64,000 nucleotides of DNA from contig JADJPA010000001.1 of NCBI GenBank assembly GCA_016713505.1, positions 1,931,001-1,995,000 of the forward strand. The letters are read 5' to 3'. The translations under genes and the position numbers were made by a program. Positions 38,774-49,579 of this stretch are shown piece after piece. The first letter of the stretch is position 1. Each line of letters begins with the position of its first letter. The DNA comes from Candidatus Competibacteraceae bacterium. GTDB lineage: Bacteria > Pseudomonadota > Gammaproteobacteria > Competibacterales > Competibacteraceae. Below the pieces are notes generated by a model. The model was given only the letters and a program-made list of their open reading frames with translations, was not told the DNA's origin and did no database searches.

Positions 38774-40138
38774 ATGTTGTCCTCCGTAAAACACGCTCTG
38801 ACCAGTCTTCTGGCCACCGCTCTGTTACTGACCGCCGGTCTCGCCGCCGCCGTACCCGCCATCCAAAACTGGCGCACGGCCAACGGCGTATCGGTCTACT
38901 TCATCCCCGCGCGCGAACTCCCCATGGTGGACGCGCAAATTCTGTTCAACGCCGGCTCGATCCGCGACGGCGCGCAGCCGGGCTTGGCGAAACTGACCAA
39001 CGCCTTGCTGGAAGAAGGCGCCGGCGATTGGTCGGCCGATGTCATCGCCGACCGGCTGGACCAAGTCGGCGCCCAAGTGAGCTTCAGTTCGCGGCGTGAT
39101 TCGGCGTCGGTGTCGCTGCGCAGCTTGATCGAACCACGTTATTTGCAACCCGCCGTCGAAACCGTGGCTCGACTGTTAAAGGAGCCGCGCTTCGCGCCGG
39201 ACGCCGTGGAGCGGGTCCGCCAGCAACTGCTGATCGCACTGCGGGAACGCGCCCAATCGCCCGGCGCCATCGCACAAGATGCCTTCTTCAAAACCTTATA
39301 CGGCGCTCACCCCTATGCTTCGCCGCCCGAAGGCCAGCCGGCCAGCCTCAACGCCATCACCCGCGCCGACATCGAAAACTTTCACCGCCGTTATTACACC
39401 GCCGCCAACGCTGTCGTCGCCATCGTCGGCGATCTGGACCGTTCCGCCGCCGAGCAACTGGCGAGCCGTTTGGTCGACGGGTTGGCAAAAGGCGAACCCG
39501 TACCGCCACCACCACCGGTCTCGGCTGTCACGGCCAGCCAAACCATCCGCATCCCTCACCCCTCCAGTCAAAGCCATATCCTGATCGGCCAGCTCGGAGT
39601 CAAGCGCGGCGATCCGGATTACTACGCGCTGTTTCTGGGCAACCATGTCCTGGGCGGCAATGGACTGGTGTCACAGCTCTCGCAGGAAATTCGCGAAAAG
39701 CGCGGCTTGGCTTACGGGGCCTATAGTGCTTTTTCTCCCATGCAACAGGCCGGACCTTTCTTGATGAACCTGCAAACCCGCAACGATCAAGCCGATACCG
39801 CGCTTCAGGTGGCGCAAAGCACCTTGCGGGACTTTACCGACCACGGACCCAGCACGCAGGCGCTGGAAGAAGCCCGACAAAACATCACCGGCGGCTTCGC
39901 GCTCGATCTCGCCGGCAACGGCAAGCTGGTCGGTGCGTTGGGAATGATCGCTTTCCATGGCCTGCCGCTGGACTACCTGCAAAATTACATCGGCACCATG
40001 AACGGCATTACCCTGGAACAGGCCAAGACCGCCTGGCAGCGACAGGTGCGGCCGGACAAACTGATTACCGTCATCGTCGGCGGCGGTCAGCCCGCGCCAA
40101 CCTCACCCGACACCCCGGCCAAGCCGGCCGGATCATGA
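38774..40138 (+). CDS. M16 peptidase-like protein (non-catalytic subunit)
   Basis: A 454-residue secreted paralogue of the preceding peptidase. The signal peptide ends near LAAAVPA. At the place of HxxEH it reads LTNALLEEG, so zinc binding is lost, while the C-terminal M16 domain (SQEIREKRGLAYGAYSAF) is kept. This is the expected regulatory or substrate-clamping partner. It follows by 57 bases and overlaps rsmD (ATGA). Confidence 0.92.
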   Translation: MLSSVKHALTSLLATALLLTAGLAAAVPAIQNWRTANGVSVYFIPARELPMVDAQILFNAGSIRDGAQPGLAKLTNALLEEGAGDWSADVIADRLDQVGAQVSFSSRRDSASVSLRSLIEPRYLQPAVETVARLLKEPRFAPDAVERVRQQLLIALRERAQSPGAIAQDAFFKTLYGAHPYASPPEGQPASLNAITRADIENFHRRYYTAANAVVAIVGDLDRSAAEQLASRLVDGLAKGEPVPPPPPVSAVTASQTIRIPHPSSQSHILIGQLGVKRGDPDYYALFLGNHVLGGNGLVSQLSQEIREKRGLAYGAYSAFSPMQQAGPFLMNLQTRNDQADTALQVAQSTLRDFTDHGPSTQALEEARQNITGGFALDLAGNGKLVGALGMIAFHGLPLDYLQNYIGTMNGITLEQAKTAWQRQVRPDKLITVIVGGGQPAPTSPDTPAKPAGS

Positions 40139-40752
40139 GCCGAGGCGGCGAGCGCGCCCAGCAGCTGCGCGTCATCGCCGGCCGATGGCGGAGCCGGCGC
40201 TTGTCGTTTCCCGAGCTGCCCGGACTGCGACCGACGCCCGACCGGGTGCGGGAAACGCTGTTCAACTGGCTGGCGCCGGTGCTGCCCGGCGCGCGTTGTC
40301 TGGATTTGTTCGCCGGCAGCGGCGCGCTCGGCATCGAAGCCCTGTCGCGCGGCGCGGCCGAGGCGGTATTCGTCGAGCGCCATCCGGCGGCGGTCGCGGC
40401 GTTGCGCGAGAATCTGGCGCGGCTGAATGCCAGCAACGCCCGCGTCGAACAGGCCGAAGCCCTCACTTGGTTGCAACAGCCTGGGGCGCCGTTCGAAATC
40501 GTGCTGCTCGATCCGCCCTTCGGCCACGACCTGCTGGAACCGGTTGGCGCGGCGCTCGAACGAGGCGACTGGCTGGCTCCGACGGCCTGGATTTATCTGG
40601 AAGCGGAAACGGCCTTACCGCAACTGGCTCTACCGGCGAACTGGCTACCGGTCCGGGAAAAGACCGCTGGCGCGGTGGCTTACCGGCTGGCGCGGCGGGA
40701 AACTCCGGCTGCCACCGTCGCTCCGTCACGTCCCGACCGAGCCGCATTTTGA
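40135..40752 (+). CDS. rsmD: 16S rRNA m2G966 methyltransferase RsmD
   Basis: A 205-residue Rossmann methyltransferase acting on G966 of 16S rRNA. RVIAGRWRSRRL, RPTPDRVRETLFNWL, LDLFAGSGALGIEALSRGA (SAM site) and LLDPPFG (catalytic) are all present. The start overlaps the stop of the M16 partner, so translation is coupled. Confidence 0.95.
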   Translation: MSRGGERAQQLRVIAGRWRSRRLSFPELPGLRPTPDRVRETLFNWLAPVLPGARCLDLFAGSGALGIEALSRGAAEAVFVERHPAAVAALRENLARLNASNARVEQAEALTWLQQPGAPFEIVLLDPPFGHDLLEPVGAALERGDWLAPTAWIYLEAETALPQLALPANWLPVREKTAGAVAYRLARRETPAATVAPSRPDRAAF

Positions 40753-40795
40753 ACCGTTGCTGAACGGTTGCCTTGCGGCGCGGCATTCTCGATAA

Positions 40796-41320
<525 letters not shown>

Positions 41321-41371
41321 CTAAAATATTCGGAAATCCAGCCGAATCGAGAGCAATCAGGGCGAATTTAA

Positions 41372-41680
<309 letters not shown>

Positions 41681-41837
41681 CGCGCTGGGCAGCGTTTTAT
41701 CGTCGGCCAGCACCGATCAGCGGCCGCTTGAAACCTCAAGCGGCGACCCCGCTCGACCACCATGGAGCAATTCCTGAGATCCGGCATGAGGCGGATCCGC
41801 GTCCGATACACCGGATTCAAGCCTGGGAGCATCGCAA

Positions 41838-42497
41838 ATGGGCCTTCAACAACGACCGAGAATTCGGGTATTACTGGCGGGCGCGACCGGCCTGGTGGGC
41901 GGACATTGCTTGACGAAGTTGTTGGCGGATGACGGCATCGACCACATCACCGTCCTCTCGCGCCGGCCGCTGGAACAAACCCATCCGAAGCTCAGCGTTC
42001 GAGTGACCGACTTCGAGCACCTACGCGAACAGGCGGACTCGATCGTGGCCGATGCCGCGCTTTGCTGTCTGGGTACCACCCATCGGGCCAGCCGCTCCCC
42101 GGAAGCGTTCGCCAAGGTGGATCATATCTATGTCGTCGAACTGGCCAAGCTGGCGGTGACGCGGGGCGTGGCTCGCTTCGTGCTGGTGTCGTCGGTCGGA
42201 GCCGACCCCGGTTCACCGGTGTTCTACAACCGGCTCAAAGGACGCGCCGAGACCGAGGTCAGCGAGATGGCTTTCGAAGCCGTACACCTTTTGCGCCCCG
42301 CGCTGCTGTTGGGGGAGCGTTCCGAACCCCGACCGCTTGAGGACTGGAGCAAGCTGATGGCGCCTTTCTGGTCGATGTTCGCTTGGGGGCCGTTTAGCTC
42401 TTATCGGCCAGTGCCCGCGGAAACCGTCGCGGCCAAAATGGTGGAACTCGCCAAAAGCAGCTCACAAGGCGTTCAAATTCATCATTTTAAAACGTGA
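41838..42497 (+). CDS. NAD(P)-binding oxidoreductase, HTATIP2/YwnB-like
   Basis: A 219-residue atypical short-chain dehydrogenase. The nucleotide motif is VLLAGATGLVGGHCL at the N-terminus, and the VLVSSVGADPGSPVFYNRLKGRAE segment holds the Ser and the Tyr/Lys-like positions of the family. It is probably cytoplasmic. It ends 13 bases before the M23 peptidase gene. Substrate unknown. Confidence 0.85.
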   Translation: MGLQQRPRIRVLLAGATGLVGGHCLTKLLADDGIDHITVLSRRPLEQTHPKLSVRVTDFEHLREQADSIVADAALCCLGTTHRASRSPEAFAKVDHIYVVELAKLAVTRGVARFVLVSSVGADPGSPVFYNRLKGRAETEVSEMAFEAVHLLRPALLLGERSEPRPLEDWSKLMAPFWSMFAWGPFSSYRPVPAETVAAKMVELAKSSSQGVQIHHFKT

Positions 42498-42510
42498 GCG
42501 AGGCTTCGGG

Positions 42511-43443
42511 ATGGTGCCGCTTCGGATCGTAGTCGCGACGGCGACGTTCGGGTTGGCGCTCGCGGCCTCTGGTGGGTTCGCCAAACAACTCTACAAATAT
42601 CAGGATGCGTCCGGCGCTTGGATCTTCACCGACAAACCGCCCGGCGCCGATGTCAAGGCCGAGGTACGGCCGTTGCCGGCCAGCGAACTGCCGGCCAGGA
42701 TCAGCCTGCGCAATCGCGGCACTCCCGAAGCGCCGGTACTGGCGGTGGTCAACGACTACTACGGGCCGGTCGAGGTGGAAATCAGCGCCGAACGGTTGGA
42801 GAACATGCGCGCCGAACCGCCGCTGCCGGTCAGGGTGGTGGCTCCGGCCCGCGCGGAGACGACGGCCGTCACGCTCAAACCGACCGGACCCCGCTGGCGC
42901 TATTCCTATCAAGTCCGGGCCGTACTGGGCGATCCGGCCGCCACGCACCAGCCCGAACAGCCCTACGCAGCCCCGTTCGCTTCAGGGCAGCGCTTTGCCA
43001 TCGGCCAGGCTTTCGATGGCGCGTTCAGCCACCGGCACACGCAAAGCCGCTATGCGGTCGATCTCTCCCTGCCGCTCGGCACCCCGGTTCGCGCCGCTCG
43101 GGCCGGCACCGTCATGGAGGCCTCCAGCGATTTCTTCGACGGCGGGACCGACCCCAAATACCAGACCCGCGCCAATGCCCTGCGCATCTTGCACGCCGAC
43201 GGCACGATGGCCCTCTACGCCCACTTGCATCCCGATTCGGTGCGCGTGGCGTTGGGACAGCGGGTGGAGCGCGGCGCTTGGCTGGCGGATTCCGGCAATA
43301 CCGGCTACTCCACCGGCCCGCACCTGCACTTTGTCATCCAGCGCAATACCGGCATGGAATTGATCTCCATCCCTTTCGAGTTCGCCGGCGCTGACGGGCG
43401 AGGCATCACGCCGGTCGCGGGCACCCTGCTGGCAGCGCCCTGA
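42511..43443 (+). CDS. Secreted M23 peptidase with DUF4124 domain
   Basis: A 310-residue exported protein. The signal peptide ends near GGFA before KQLYKYQDASGAWIFTD, a DUF4124 motif. The C-terminal LytM/M23 domain has YAVDLSLPLGTPVRA and GPHLHFVIQ. The first zinc histidine of the usual HxGxD reads RYAVD here, a variant seen in this subfamily, with a nearby SHRH that might serve. It would trim or bind peptidoglycan if active. It converges on the GGDEF-EAL gene. Confidence 0.85.
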   Translation: MVPLRIVVATATFGLALAASGGFAKQLYKYQDASGAWIFTDKPPGADVKAEVRPLPASELPARISLRNRGTPEAPVLAVVNDYYGPVEVEISAERLENMRAEPPLPVRVVAPARAETTAVTLKPTGPRWRYSYQVRAVLGDPAATHQPEQPYAAPFASGQRFAIGQAFDGAFSHRHTQSRYAVDLSLPLGTPVRAARAGTVMEASSDFFDGGTDPKYQTRANALRILHADGTMALYAHLHPDSVRVALGQRVERGAWLADSGNTGYSTGPHLHFVIQRNTGMELISIPFEFAGADGRGITPVAGTLLAAP

Positions 43444-43498
43444 GGGCATTCCGACCCGCGCGGCGCGGGGGAGGCCACCCGCGCTCCAGCGCGCGCCG

Positions 43499-46051
43499 CT
43501 AGCCCAAATCCTCCACCACCGCGCGGTTGCGCGTCAGGAAAGCCTTGCGCAATACCTCGCGTAGCGCTGGCAGCGCCAACGGCTTGGGCAAGAATTTGTA
43601 GATCGCGCCTTCATTGATTAAATCGATCATTTCCCCGGCCGCACAGTCGCTTCCCATCGCCATCCGCAGCGTTTGCGGGTGCAATTCGCGAAAGGCCCGG
43701 AAAATCTGCTCGCCGCCGGGTCCGACTAGCCGAAGGTCCGCCAGCACGACTCCAACGTCGTGACTGGCCAGCAGATCCAGCGCGGTCTGAGCGTCGGTGG
43801 CGGCCAGCAACTGATAACCTTCCGGACGCAGTGCGTCCGCGATGGTCGCCATGTGAGCGGGGTCGGAGTCGGCGATCAGCAGAATGCGGATGTCCCCGGC
43901 CAGCGCCGACTCATCAGCCACGGTGTCGCGGTGGCGCTGGAACATCTGGGTGGCTTCATCGACCGGCAGCGGTCGGCTCAAGAAGTAACCCTGGACCTCA
44001 TCGCAATTCTTGGACTTTAAAAAACGCAGTTGCGCTTCGTTCTCCACGCCCTCGGCGATCACCTTCAATCCCATGCTTTCGGCCATGGCGATGACGGCGG
44101 TGGCGATGGCGGCGTCATCCGGTTGCAAGTTGACTTCACGCACGAACGCCTTGTCGATCTTGAGCCGGTCCAAAGGCAATTGCTTGAGCCGGCTCAAGCT
44201 GGAATAGCCGGTGCCGAAATCGTCGATGGCCAGTTGCACGCCGAGATCCTTGAGGGCCTGAAGCGTACAGGTGGCGCCCTCGGGGTCCTTCATCAGCAGG
44301 CTTTCGGTAATCTCCAGCTCCAGGGATTCCGGCATCAGACCGGTTTCTTCCAGAATCCGCGCGACCAGCGCCGGAAAGCTGGGCTGGACGAATTGCAGGA
44401 CCGAGATGTTCACCGCCATCCGCTGCAAGCCGGTACCTTGCTCCTGCCAGCGCTTGGCTTGCAGGCAGGCGGTGCGCAGCACCCATTCGCCGATGGAGAT
44501 GATGAGACCGGTTTCCTCGGCGAGCGGAATGAAATCGACCGGCGACACCGATCCCAGCACCGGGCTGTGCCAGCGCAACAAGGCTTCGACGCCGCTGATG
44601 CGGCCGCTGGGCAAGTCCAGCTGGGGTTGATAGTGCAGGGAAAGGTCGTTCTGCTCGATGGCCTTGCGCAGTTGGTTCTCCATCGTCAGGCGTTTGAGCG
44701 CGGCATCGTTCAAGGTGGCGTCGAAGAAGCGGTAGAGGTTCCGACCTTGGCGTTTGGCCAGATACATCGCCATGTCAGCGTTTTTCAACAAGGTTTCGGA
44801 ATCGTCGCCGTCCTCTGGGAAAATGGCGATACCGATGCTGGGGGTGATGAACACCTCGTGCCCGCCGAGGACCAGCGGCTGCGACAGCGCCGCCTGGATG
44901 CGCTCCGCCACGTTCGCGACATCTTCGCTGCGGCGCACCTCGGGCAGCAGGACCGTGAATTCATCGCCGCCGAGCCGCGCGATGGTTTCGTCTTGCGCCT
45001 CGACGCCTTCGCGGCGCGAGACCGTATCGCTCTGGCGCAGGCTCGCCTTCAAACGCTCCGCCGTCGCCTGGAGCAATAAATCGCCCACGCTGTGGCCGAG
45101 CGTGTCGTTGATGCGCTTGAAATTATCCAGATCCAAAAACAGCAAGGCCGCGCGCCGCCCATAGCGTTTGGCCAGGCTGAGCGCGGCGCTGAGCCGGTCC
45201 TTCAGCAGTTCGCGGTTGGGCAACCGGGTCAGGCTGTCGATGAACGCCAGCTGGCGAATGCGCTCCTCGGCCCGTTGCAGTTCGGTGATATCCTGAAGCG
45301 CGCCATGCAGCTGGACGATCCGACCCGATTCGTCACAGACCGCCTCGACCTGCTGGCGGACATAACGGAGGTCGCCATCCGCCGCATGTAGAATCCAATG
45401 GTTGATACCGGCCGATTCGCCCTGGTCTTGGATGTCGGCAAACCAGGCCCGCACCCGCGGCCGCTCTTTTTCGGGAATACGGTCGAAAATGACCTGGAGC
45501 GCTACTTCCGAGCGGGCGGGGTCCAATCCCAAGATCCGGCAGACCTCTTGCGATAGATGCAGGACCTCTTGCTCGGGACGCCAATCCCAATGGCCCAGTC
45601 GGGCGATGTGCTGGGCGGCGGCCAAGCGCCGTTCGCTCTCCCGCAAGTCGTTCATCGCCGCGCTGGCTCGAAGCAGATAGCGGACCCGATGGCCGAGCAG
45701 CGTGTAGTTGATCGGTTTGGTAATAAAATCGGTCGCGCCGGCATCGAAAGCCCGATCGATCGACTCGTGATCGTCCAGGCCGGTCATCATCAGAATCGGG
45801 ACTTGCGCGCCGCCGGGGCGGCGGCGCAGTTCGGCGCTGGCGGCGAAACCGTCCATCTCAGGCATCATCACATCCATCAGCACCACCTCGGGATGATACT
45901 GTTCGAACAGCTCGATCCCGAGACGACCGTTTTCGGCCTGTTCCACCCGAAACCCCGCTTGTTCCAAGGCCACGCTCACCAACAGGCGAATCGATAAATC
46001 ATCGTCGACAATCAGCACCAGGGGTTGGTCAGGCGCGCTCTTAGCTGACAT
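43499..46051 (-). CDS. REC-PAS-GGDEF-EAL-REC c-di-GMP protein
   Basis: An 850-residue cytoplasmic protein from ATG 46051. It has a receiver (about 10-130, LMDVMMPEMDG), a PAS domain (about 150-260), GGDEF (about 270-435, intact LGGDEFTVLL), EAL (about 455-700, VEALLRW with DDFGTGYSSLSRL), and a second receiver at the C-terminus (about 725-840, VVLADLRL with a conserved KP). Both catalytic motifs look intact, so it could make and degrade c-di-GMP. Receivers at both ends are less common. Confidence 0.93.
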   Translation of the reverse strand: MSAKSAPDQPLVLIVDDDLSIRLLVSVALEQAGFRVEQAENGRLGIELFEQYHPEVVLMDVMMPEMDGFAASAELRRRPGGAQVPILMMTGLDDHESIDRAFDAGATDFITKPINYTLLGHRVRYLLRASAAMNDLRESERRLAAAQHIARLGHWDWRPEQEVLHLSQEVCRILGLDPARSEVALQVIFDRIPEKERPRVRAWFADIQDQGESAGINHWILHAADGDLRYVRQQVEAVCDESGRIVQLHGALQDITELQRAEERIRQLAFIDSLTRLPNRELLKDRLSAALSLAKRYGRRAALLFLDLDNFKRINDTLGHSVGDLLLQATAERLKASLRQSDTVSRREGVEAQDETIARLGGDEFTVLLPEVRRSEDVANVAERIQAALSQPLVLGGHEVFITPSIGIAIFPEDGDDSETLLKNADMAMYLAKRQGRNLYRFFDATLNDAALKRLTMENQLRKAIEQNDLSLHYQPQLDLPSGRISGVEALLRWHSPVLGSVSPVDFIPLAEETGLIISIGEWVLRTACLQAKRWQEQGTGLQRMAVNISVLQFVQPSFPALVARILEETGLMPESLELEITESLLMKDPEGATCTLQALKDLGVQLAIDDFGTGYSSLSRLKQLPLDRLKIDKAFVREVNLQPDDAAIATAVIAMAESMGLKVIAEGVENEAQLRFLKSKNCDEVQGYFLSRPLPVDEATQMFQRHRDTVADESALAGDIRILLIADSDPAHMATIADALRPEGYQLLAATDAQTALDLLASHDVGVVLADLRLVGPGGEQIFRAFRELHPQTLRMAMGSDCAAGEMIDLINEGAIYKFLPKPLALPALREVLRKAFLTRNRAVVEDLG

Positions 46052-46166
46052 GGGCTCAATACCTTGCAATGCGTTGATCTATGCTGCGGCGATCCATCGA
46101 CCTGGTTTCGCACCTACTCGAAATTTTATAAAGCAAAACTCGCATCGAGCCGCGCCATCACAACGT

Positions 46167-47087
46167 TCAAGCGGGCAAGGGCTGAGGCGGCGGTTCGCTG
46201 GTCGGATCCTGGTGAATCAGCACATCGGCGCCTGGGAATGCCGCCTTGATCGCCGCTTCCACTTCGTCGCCCACCCGATGCGCCTCCACCAAGGGCAATT
46301 GATCGTCCAACATCAGATGCAGTTGAATGAAATAGGTCTGCCCGGAACGGCGGGTCCGCAATTCATGGACGCCGCGTACGCTGGAGTGGGCGCGAACGAT
46401 CTGCTTGATGCGGGCATGAACGTCCGGCGGCAATTCGTGATCCATGAGCAATTGTATCGATTCATAGCCGATGTGTCCCGCGCTATACAAAATATAGCAC
46501 GCAATCCCAATGGCAAAGATCGAATCCATACTCGGCCAACCCCACATGGCCAAGCCAATCGCTATGATGATGGCGGCATTCGTCAATAGATCGGTCGCAT
46601 AGTGCAAGGCATCGGCGCTGATCGCCGTGGATTGGGTGCGACGGATCACATAGCGCTGAAAAGCCAGCAGCACCCCGGTCAGGACCAGGGCGAACACCTG
46701 GACCCCGATCCCGACCAACCCATCGTTCAGCGGCTGGGGATGCAGCAACCGGTCGATGGCGTGCAGGATCAAAAACAGCGCCGAGCCGGCGATGAACGCC
46801 GCTTGCGCCAAACCCGCCAACGGCTCGGCCTTGCCGTGACCGAAGCGGTGATCGCGGTCCGGTGGTTGCAGGGAATAATGCACCGCCAGCAAGTTAATGA
46901 TTGACGCCGCGATATCCATCATCGAATCGACCAAGGACGCCAGCACGCTGACCGATTGGGTCAGCAGCGCGGCCGCCAGTTTGCCGGCGATCAAGACGGT
47001 GGCGGTCGCCACGGAAGCATAGGTCGCCCACCGCAGCAAGCGCGCGGCTCGCGCGGGGCCCACGGCCAAGTTTATTGCGTCGCTCAT
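46167..47087 (-). CDS. fieF: Cation diffusion facilitator (FieF-type)
   Basis: A 306-residue inner-membrane metal/proton antiporter, start ATG 47087. Six membrane helices hold the two metal motifs DSMMD (helix II) and HYATD (helix V), and the C-terminal cytoplasmic domain has a His-containing metal-binding fold (GVHELRTRRSGQTYFIQLHL). The DxxxD/HxxxD pattern suits zinc, iron or cadmium export. Divergent from ptsP with 133 bases between. Confidence 0.92.
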   Translation of the reverse strand: MSDAINLAVGPARAARLLRWATYASVATATVLIAGKLAAALLTQSVSVLASLVDSMMDIAASIINLLAVHYSLQPPDRDHRFGHGKAEPLAGLAQAAFIAGSALFLILHAIDRLLHPQPLNDGLVGIGVQVFALVLTGVLLAFQRYVIRRTQSTAISADALHYATDLLTNAAIIIAIGLAMWGWPSMDSIFAIGIACYILYSAGHIGYESIQLLMDHELPPDVHARIKQIVRAHSSVRGVHELRTRRSGQTYFIQLHLMLDDQLPLVEAHRVGDEVEAAIKAAFPGADVLIHQDPTSEPPPQPLPA

Positions 47088-47220
47088 GAGGCTCGGTCTT
47101 CTGTGATGGGAGGCAAGCCAGTATAGTCTAGTTGGCTTCGATCGCGGCGACGGTCGAGCGATCCCACCGGCGGCGCTCGACTCGCCTCTTTTCGACTGCA
47201 ACCCAAAGGCCCCGGACGCC

Positions 47221-49485
47221 ATGCTCGAAACCTTGCGTCATATCGCCCAGGAGGTCAGCACCGCGTTGGATTTGCCGGACGCGCTGGCCACCGCGGTCCA
47301 GCGGATTCGGGATACGCTGCGAGTTGCAGCGTGTAGTCTCTATCTGGCCGACCCGGAGCACGATGAGTTCGTGCTCGCGGCGGCGGCCGGCCTGCACCCC
47401 TCGGCGGTCGGCCAGCTGCGCCTGAACCTACAACACGGTTTGGTGAGCTTGATCGCCGAACGTCAGGAGCCGCTGAACCTTCAGGATGCCTCGCGCCATC
47501 CGCGCTTTTGCGAAACTTCCGGGCACGGCGAGGACGGCTACCGCGCTTTTCTAGGCGCGCCGCTGATTCAATATCGGCGGACGCTCGGCGTGCTGGTCGC
47601 CCAAGACACCGCGGTCCGTCAGTTCCAGGCGGATGAGCTGAATCTTCTGCTCACTCTCGCCGCGCAATTGGCCAGCAGGCTCGATCGGGCGGCGGGCGGC
47701 CCGAGCGGCGTACTGAAACCACCGCCGCTTGCAACCGGCGTTCAAGCGCTACAGGGGGTATCTGGAGCGGGCGGCGTGGCGATCGGCGCGGTCACCATCC
47801 CCGAGCGGCTGATCGATCTCGACGATGTGCCCGACCGCGCCGCCGCTGACCCCGCCGCCGAGGACGCCGCGTTCCGAGCCGCCATCGCCGCCGTCGATGA
47901 TGAGTTGCGTTCGGCGGGCGAGCGGCTGGCGCCGCTGCTGCCCCCGACCGAACAAAGCCTGTTTGCCGCCCATCGGATGCTGTTGAACAGCGACAGCCTG
48001 CTCGATGAAACCCGCGCGCGCATTCAAGCGGGTTCTTGGGCGCAGGGCGCTTGGTGCGAAGCGGTTCTGACGCGCGCGCGCCTGCTGGAGCAGGCCGACG
48101 ATTCTTATCTCAGCGCCCGAGCCGACGACATCCGCGATCTGGGCCGACGGGTCTTGCATCACTTACGGGCCGGAACGGTTCGACCCACCGGCAACCCGTG
48201 CGAGCGCTGCGTGTTGTTGGCCGAGGAGATGAGCGTGGCGCATCTGGCGGCGGCGCCGGACCGATTGGCCGCCATCGTCTGCCTGCGCGGTTCGGCGCTG
48301 TCGCACGTCTCGATTTTGGCGCGGGCGATGGGCATTCCGGCGGTCATGGGGCTGGGCGACCGACCCATCGGCGGTTTCGAAGGCTGCGAGATCATCGTCG
48401 ACGGCTATCAGGGCCGGGTGTTCATCAATCCCGACCGTGCCTTGCGCCAGGAATACCACCAACTGATCGCCGCCGACGCCGAGCTGTCCGCCGGGCTGGC
48501 GGCGCTGCGCGACCTGCCGGCCGAAACCCAAGACGGTTACCGGTTACCGCTGTACGCCAAGGCCGGCCTGCTGTCCGATATCGGCTCCGCCCGCGCCTGC
48601 GGCGCCGACGGCATCGGGCTGTATCGCACTGAATTCGCCTTCATGCTGCGCGACTCTTTTCCCAGCACCGACGAGCAATGCGCGCTGTACCGGCAAATGC
48701 TGGAGGCGTTCGCCCCGCGGCCGGTCGTCATTCGCACGCTGGATATCGGTGGGGACAAATGCCTGCCTTATTTCAGCATCTCGGAAAAAAATCCCTTTCT
48801 CGGCTGGCGCGGCATGCGCTTTACCCTGGATCGGCCCGACATCTTCATGACCCAGTTGCGCGCCCTGTTACGGGCCAACGCCGGCCTGAACAACCTGCGG
48901 GTTCTGTTTCCGATGATCACCACCGTGGAAGAGGTGGATGAGGCATTGCGCCTGCTGGAGCGGGCGCAACGCGAACTGGCCGAAGATGAGCTGGCGCACG
49001 CGCGCCCTCGGATCGGCGTGATGATCGAAGTCCCTTCCGCCGCGCTCCAAGCCGCGCAACTGGCCAGTCGGGTGGATTTCTTGGCGGTCGGCACCAACGA
49101 TCTGACCCAGTATCTGCTGGCGGTGGATCGCGATAATTCCCGCGTGGCCGGACTGTACGACAGCCTGCACCCCGCCATGCTGAAAATCATCGCTCACATC
49201 ATCGAGGACGGCCGCCAAGCGGGCCGGCCGGTGAATCTGTGCGGCGAAATGTCGGCCGATCCCGGCGCCGCCATCCTGTTGCTGGGCATGGGAGCGGCCA
49301 GCTTGAGCGCCGGCGCCACCAGCGTGCCGCGCGTCAAATGGGCCATCCGCAGTTTCACGCGCGCTCAAGCCCAGGAGCTGACCCGGCAGGCCTTGCAATT
49401 GGACACCGCCCGCCAAGTTCATCGCTTGCTGAACGATGCGCTGCGCCGAGCGGGGCTGGGCAAACTGGTCCGCGAACCGCCTTAA
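47221..49485 (+). CDS. ptsP: PEP-protein phosphotransferase PtsP (enzyme I-Ntr)
   Basis: A 754-residue protein that starts the nitrogen PTS phosphorelay (PtsP to NPr to PtsN). An N-terminal GAF domain (about 1-160) is followed by the swivel phospho-His domain with GSALSHVSILARAMG (His362), and the PEP-binding barrel with GADGIGLYRTEF and CGEMSADPGAAILLLGMG. GAF binding of glutamine or 2-oxoglutarate is known for the family. This links it functionally with the PII cassette earlier in the window. Confidence 0.95.
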   Translation: MLETLRHIAQEVSTALDLPDALATAVQRIRDTLRVAACSLYLADPEHDEFVLAAAAGLHPSAVGQLRLNLQHGLVSLIAERQEPLNLQDASRHPRFCETSGHGEDGYRAFLGAPLIQYRRTLGVLVAQDTAVRQFQADELNLLLTLAAQLASRLDRAAGGPSGVLKPPPLATGVQALQGVSGAGGVAIGAVTIPERLIDLDDVPDRAAADPAAEDAAFRAAIAAVDDELRSAGERLAPLLPPTEQSLFAAHRMLLNSDSLLDETRARIQAGSWAQGAWCEAVLTRARLLEQADDSYLSARADDIRDLGRRVLHHLRAGTVRPTGNPCERCVLLAEEMSVAHLAAAPDRLAAIVCLRGSALSHVSILARAMGIPAVMGLGDRPIGGFEGCEIIVDGYQGRVFINPDRALRQEYHQLIAADAELSAGLAALRDLPAETQDGYRLPLYAKAGLLSDIGSARACGADGIGLYRTEFAFMLRDSFPSTDEQCALYRQMLEAFAPRPVVIRTLDIGGDKCLPYFSISEKNPFLGWRGMRFTLDRPDIFMTQLRALLRANAGLNNLRVLFPMITTVEEVDEALRLLERAQRELAEDELAHARPRIGVMIEVPSAALQAAQLASRVDFLAVGTNDLTQYLLAVDRDNSRVAGLYDSLHPAMLKIIAHIIEDGRQAGRPVNLCGEMSADPGAAILLLGMGAASLSAGATSVPRVKWAIRSFTRAQAQELTRQALQLDTARQVHRLLNDALRRAGLGKLVREPP

Positions 49486-49503
49486 GCGCCGCGGGCGACA
49501 ACG

Positions 49504-49531
49504 CAAAGCACGGGTTTTAACCCGTGCTTTG
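49504..49531. terminator. Bidirectional terminator between ptsP and hsp20
   Basis: The 26-base palindrome AAAGCACGGGTT-TT-AACCCGTGCTTT (49505-49530) is perfect over 12 pairs and lies between convergent stops. T-runs at the ends of the arms serve either strand. Confidence 0.75.
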
Positions 49532-49579
49532 GCTCAACGCTGGGGGAATGCGGAGGGCTGGCGCATCCCGGCCGAGCGA

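Noticed and set aside
38774..40138. Pseudogene of an M16 peptidase (no zinc motif)
   Set aside because: The frame is full length with a signal peptide and conserved C-terminal domain, and a non-catalytic M16 partner next to an active one is the normal arrangement.
42511..43443. Inactive M23 peptidase because the HxGxD histidine is missing
   Set aside because: The RYAVD variant is common in DUF4124-linked M23 proteins and a nearby histidine may substitute, so loss of activity is not supported.
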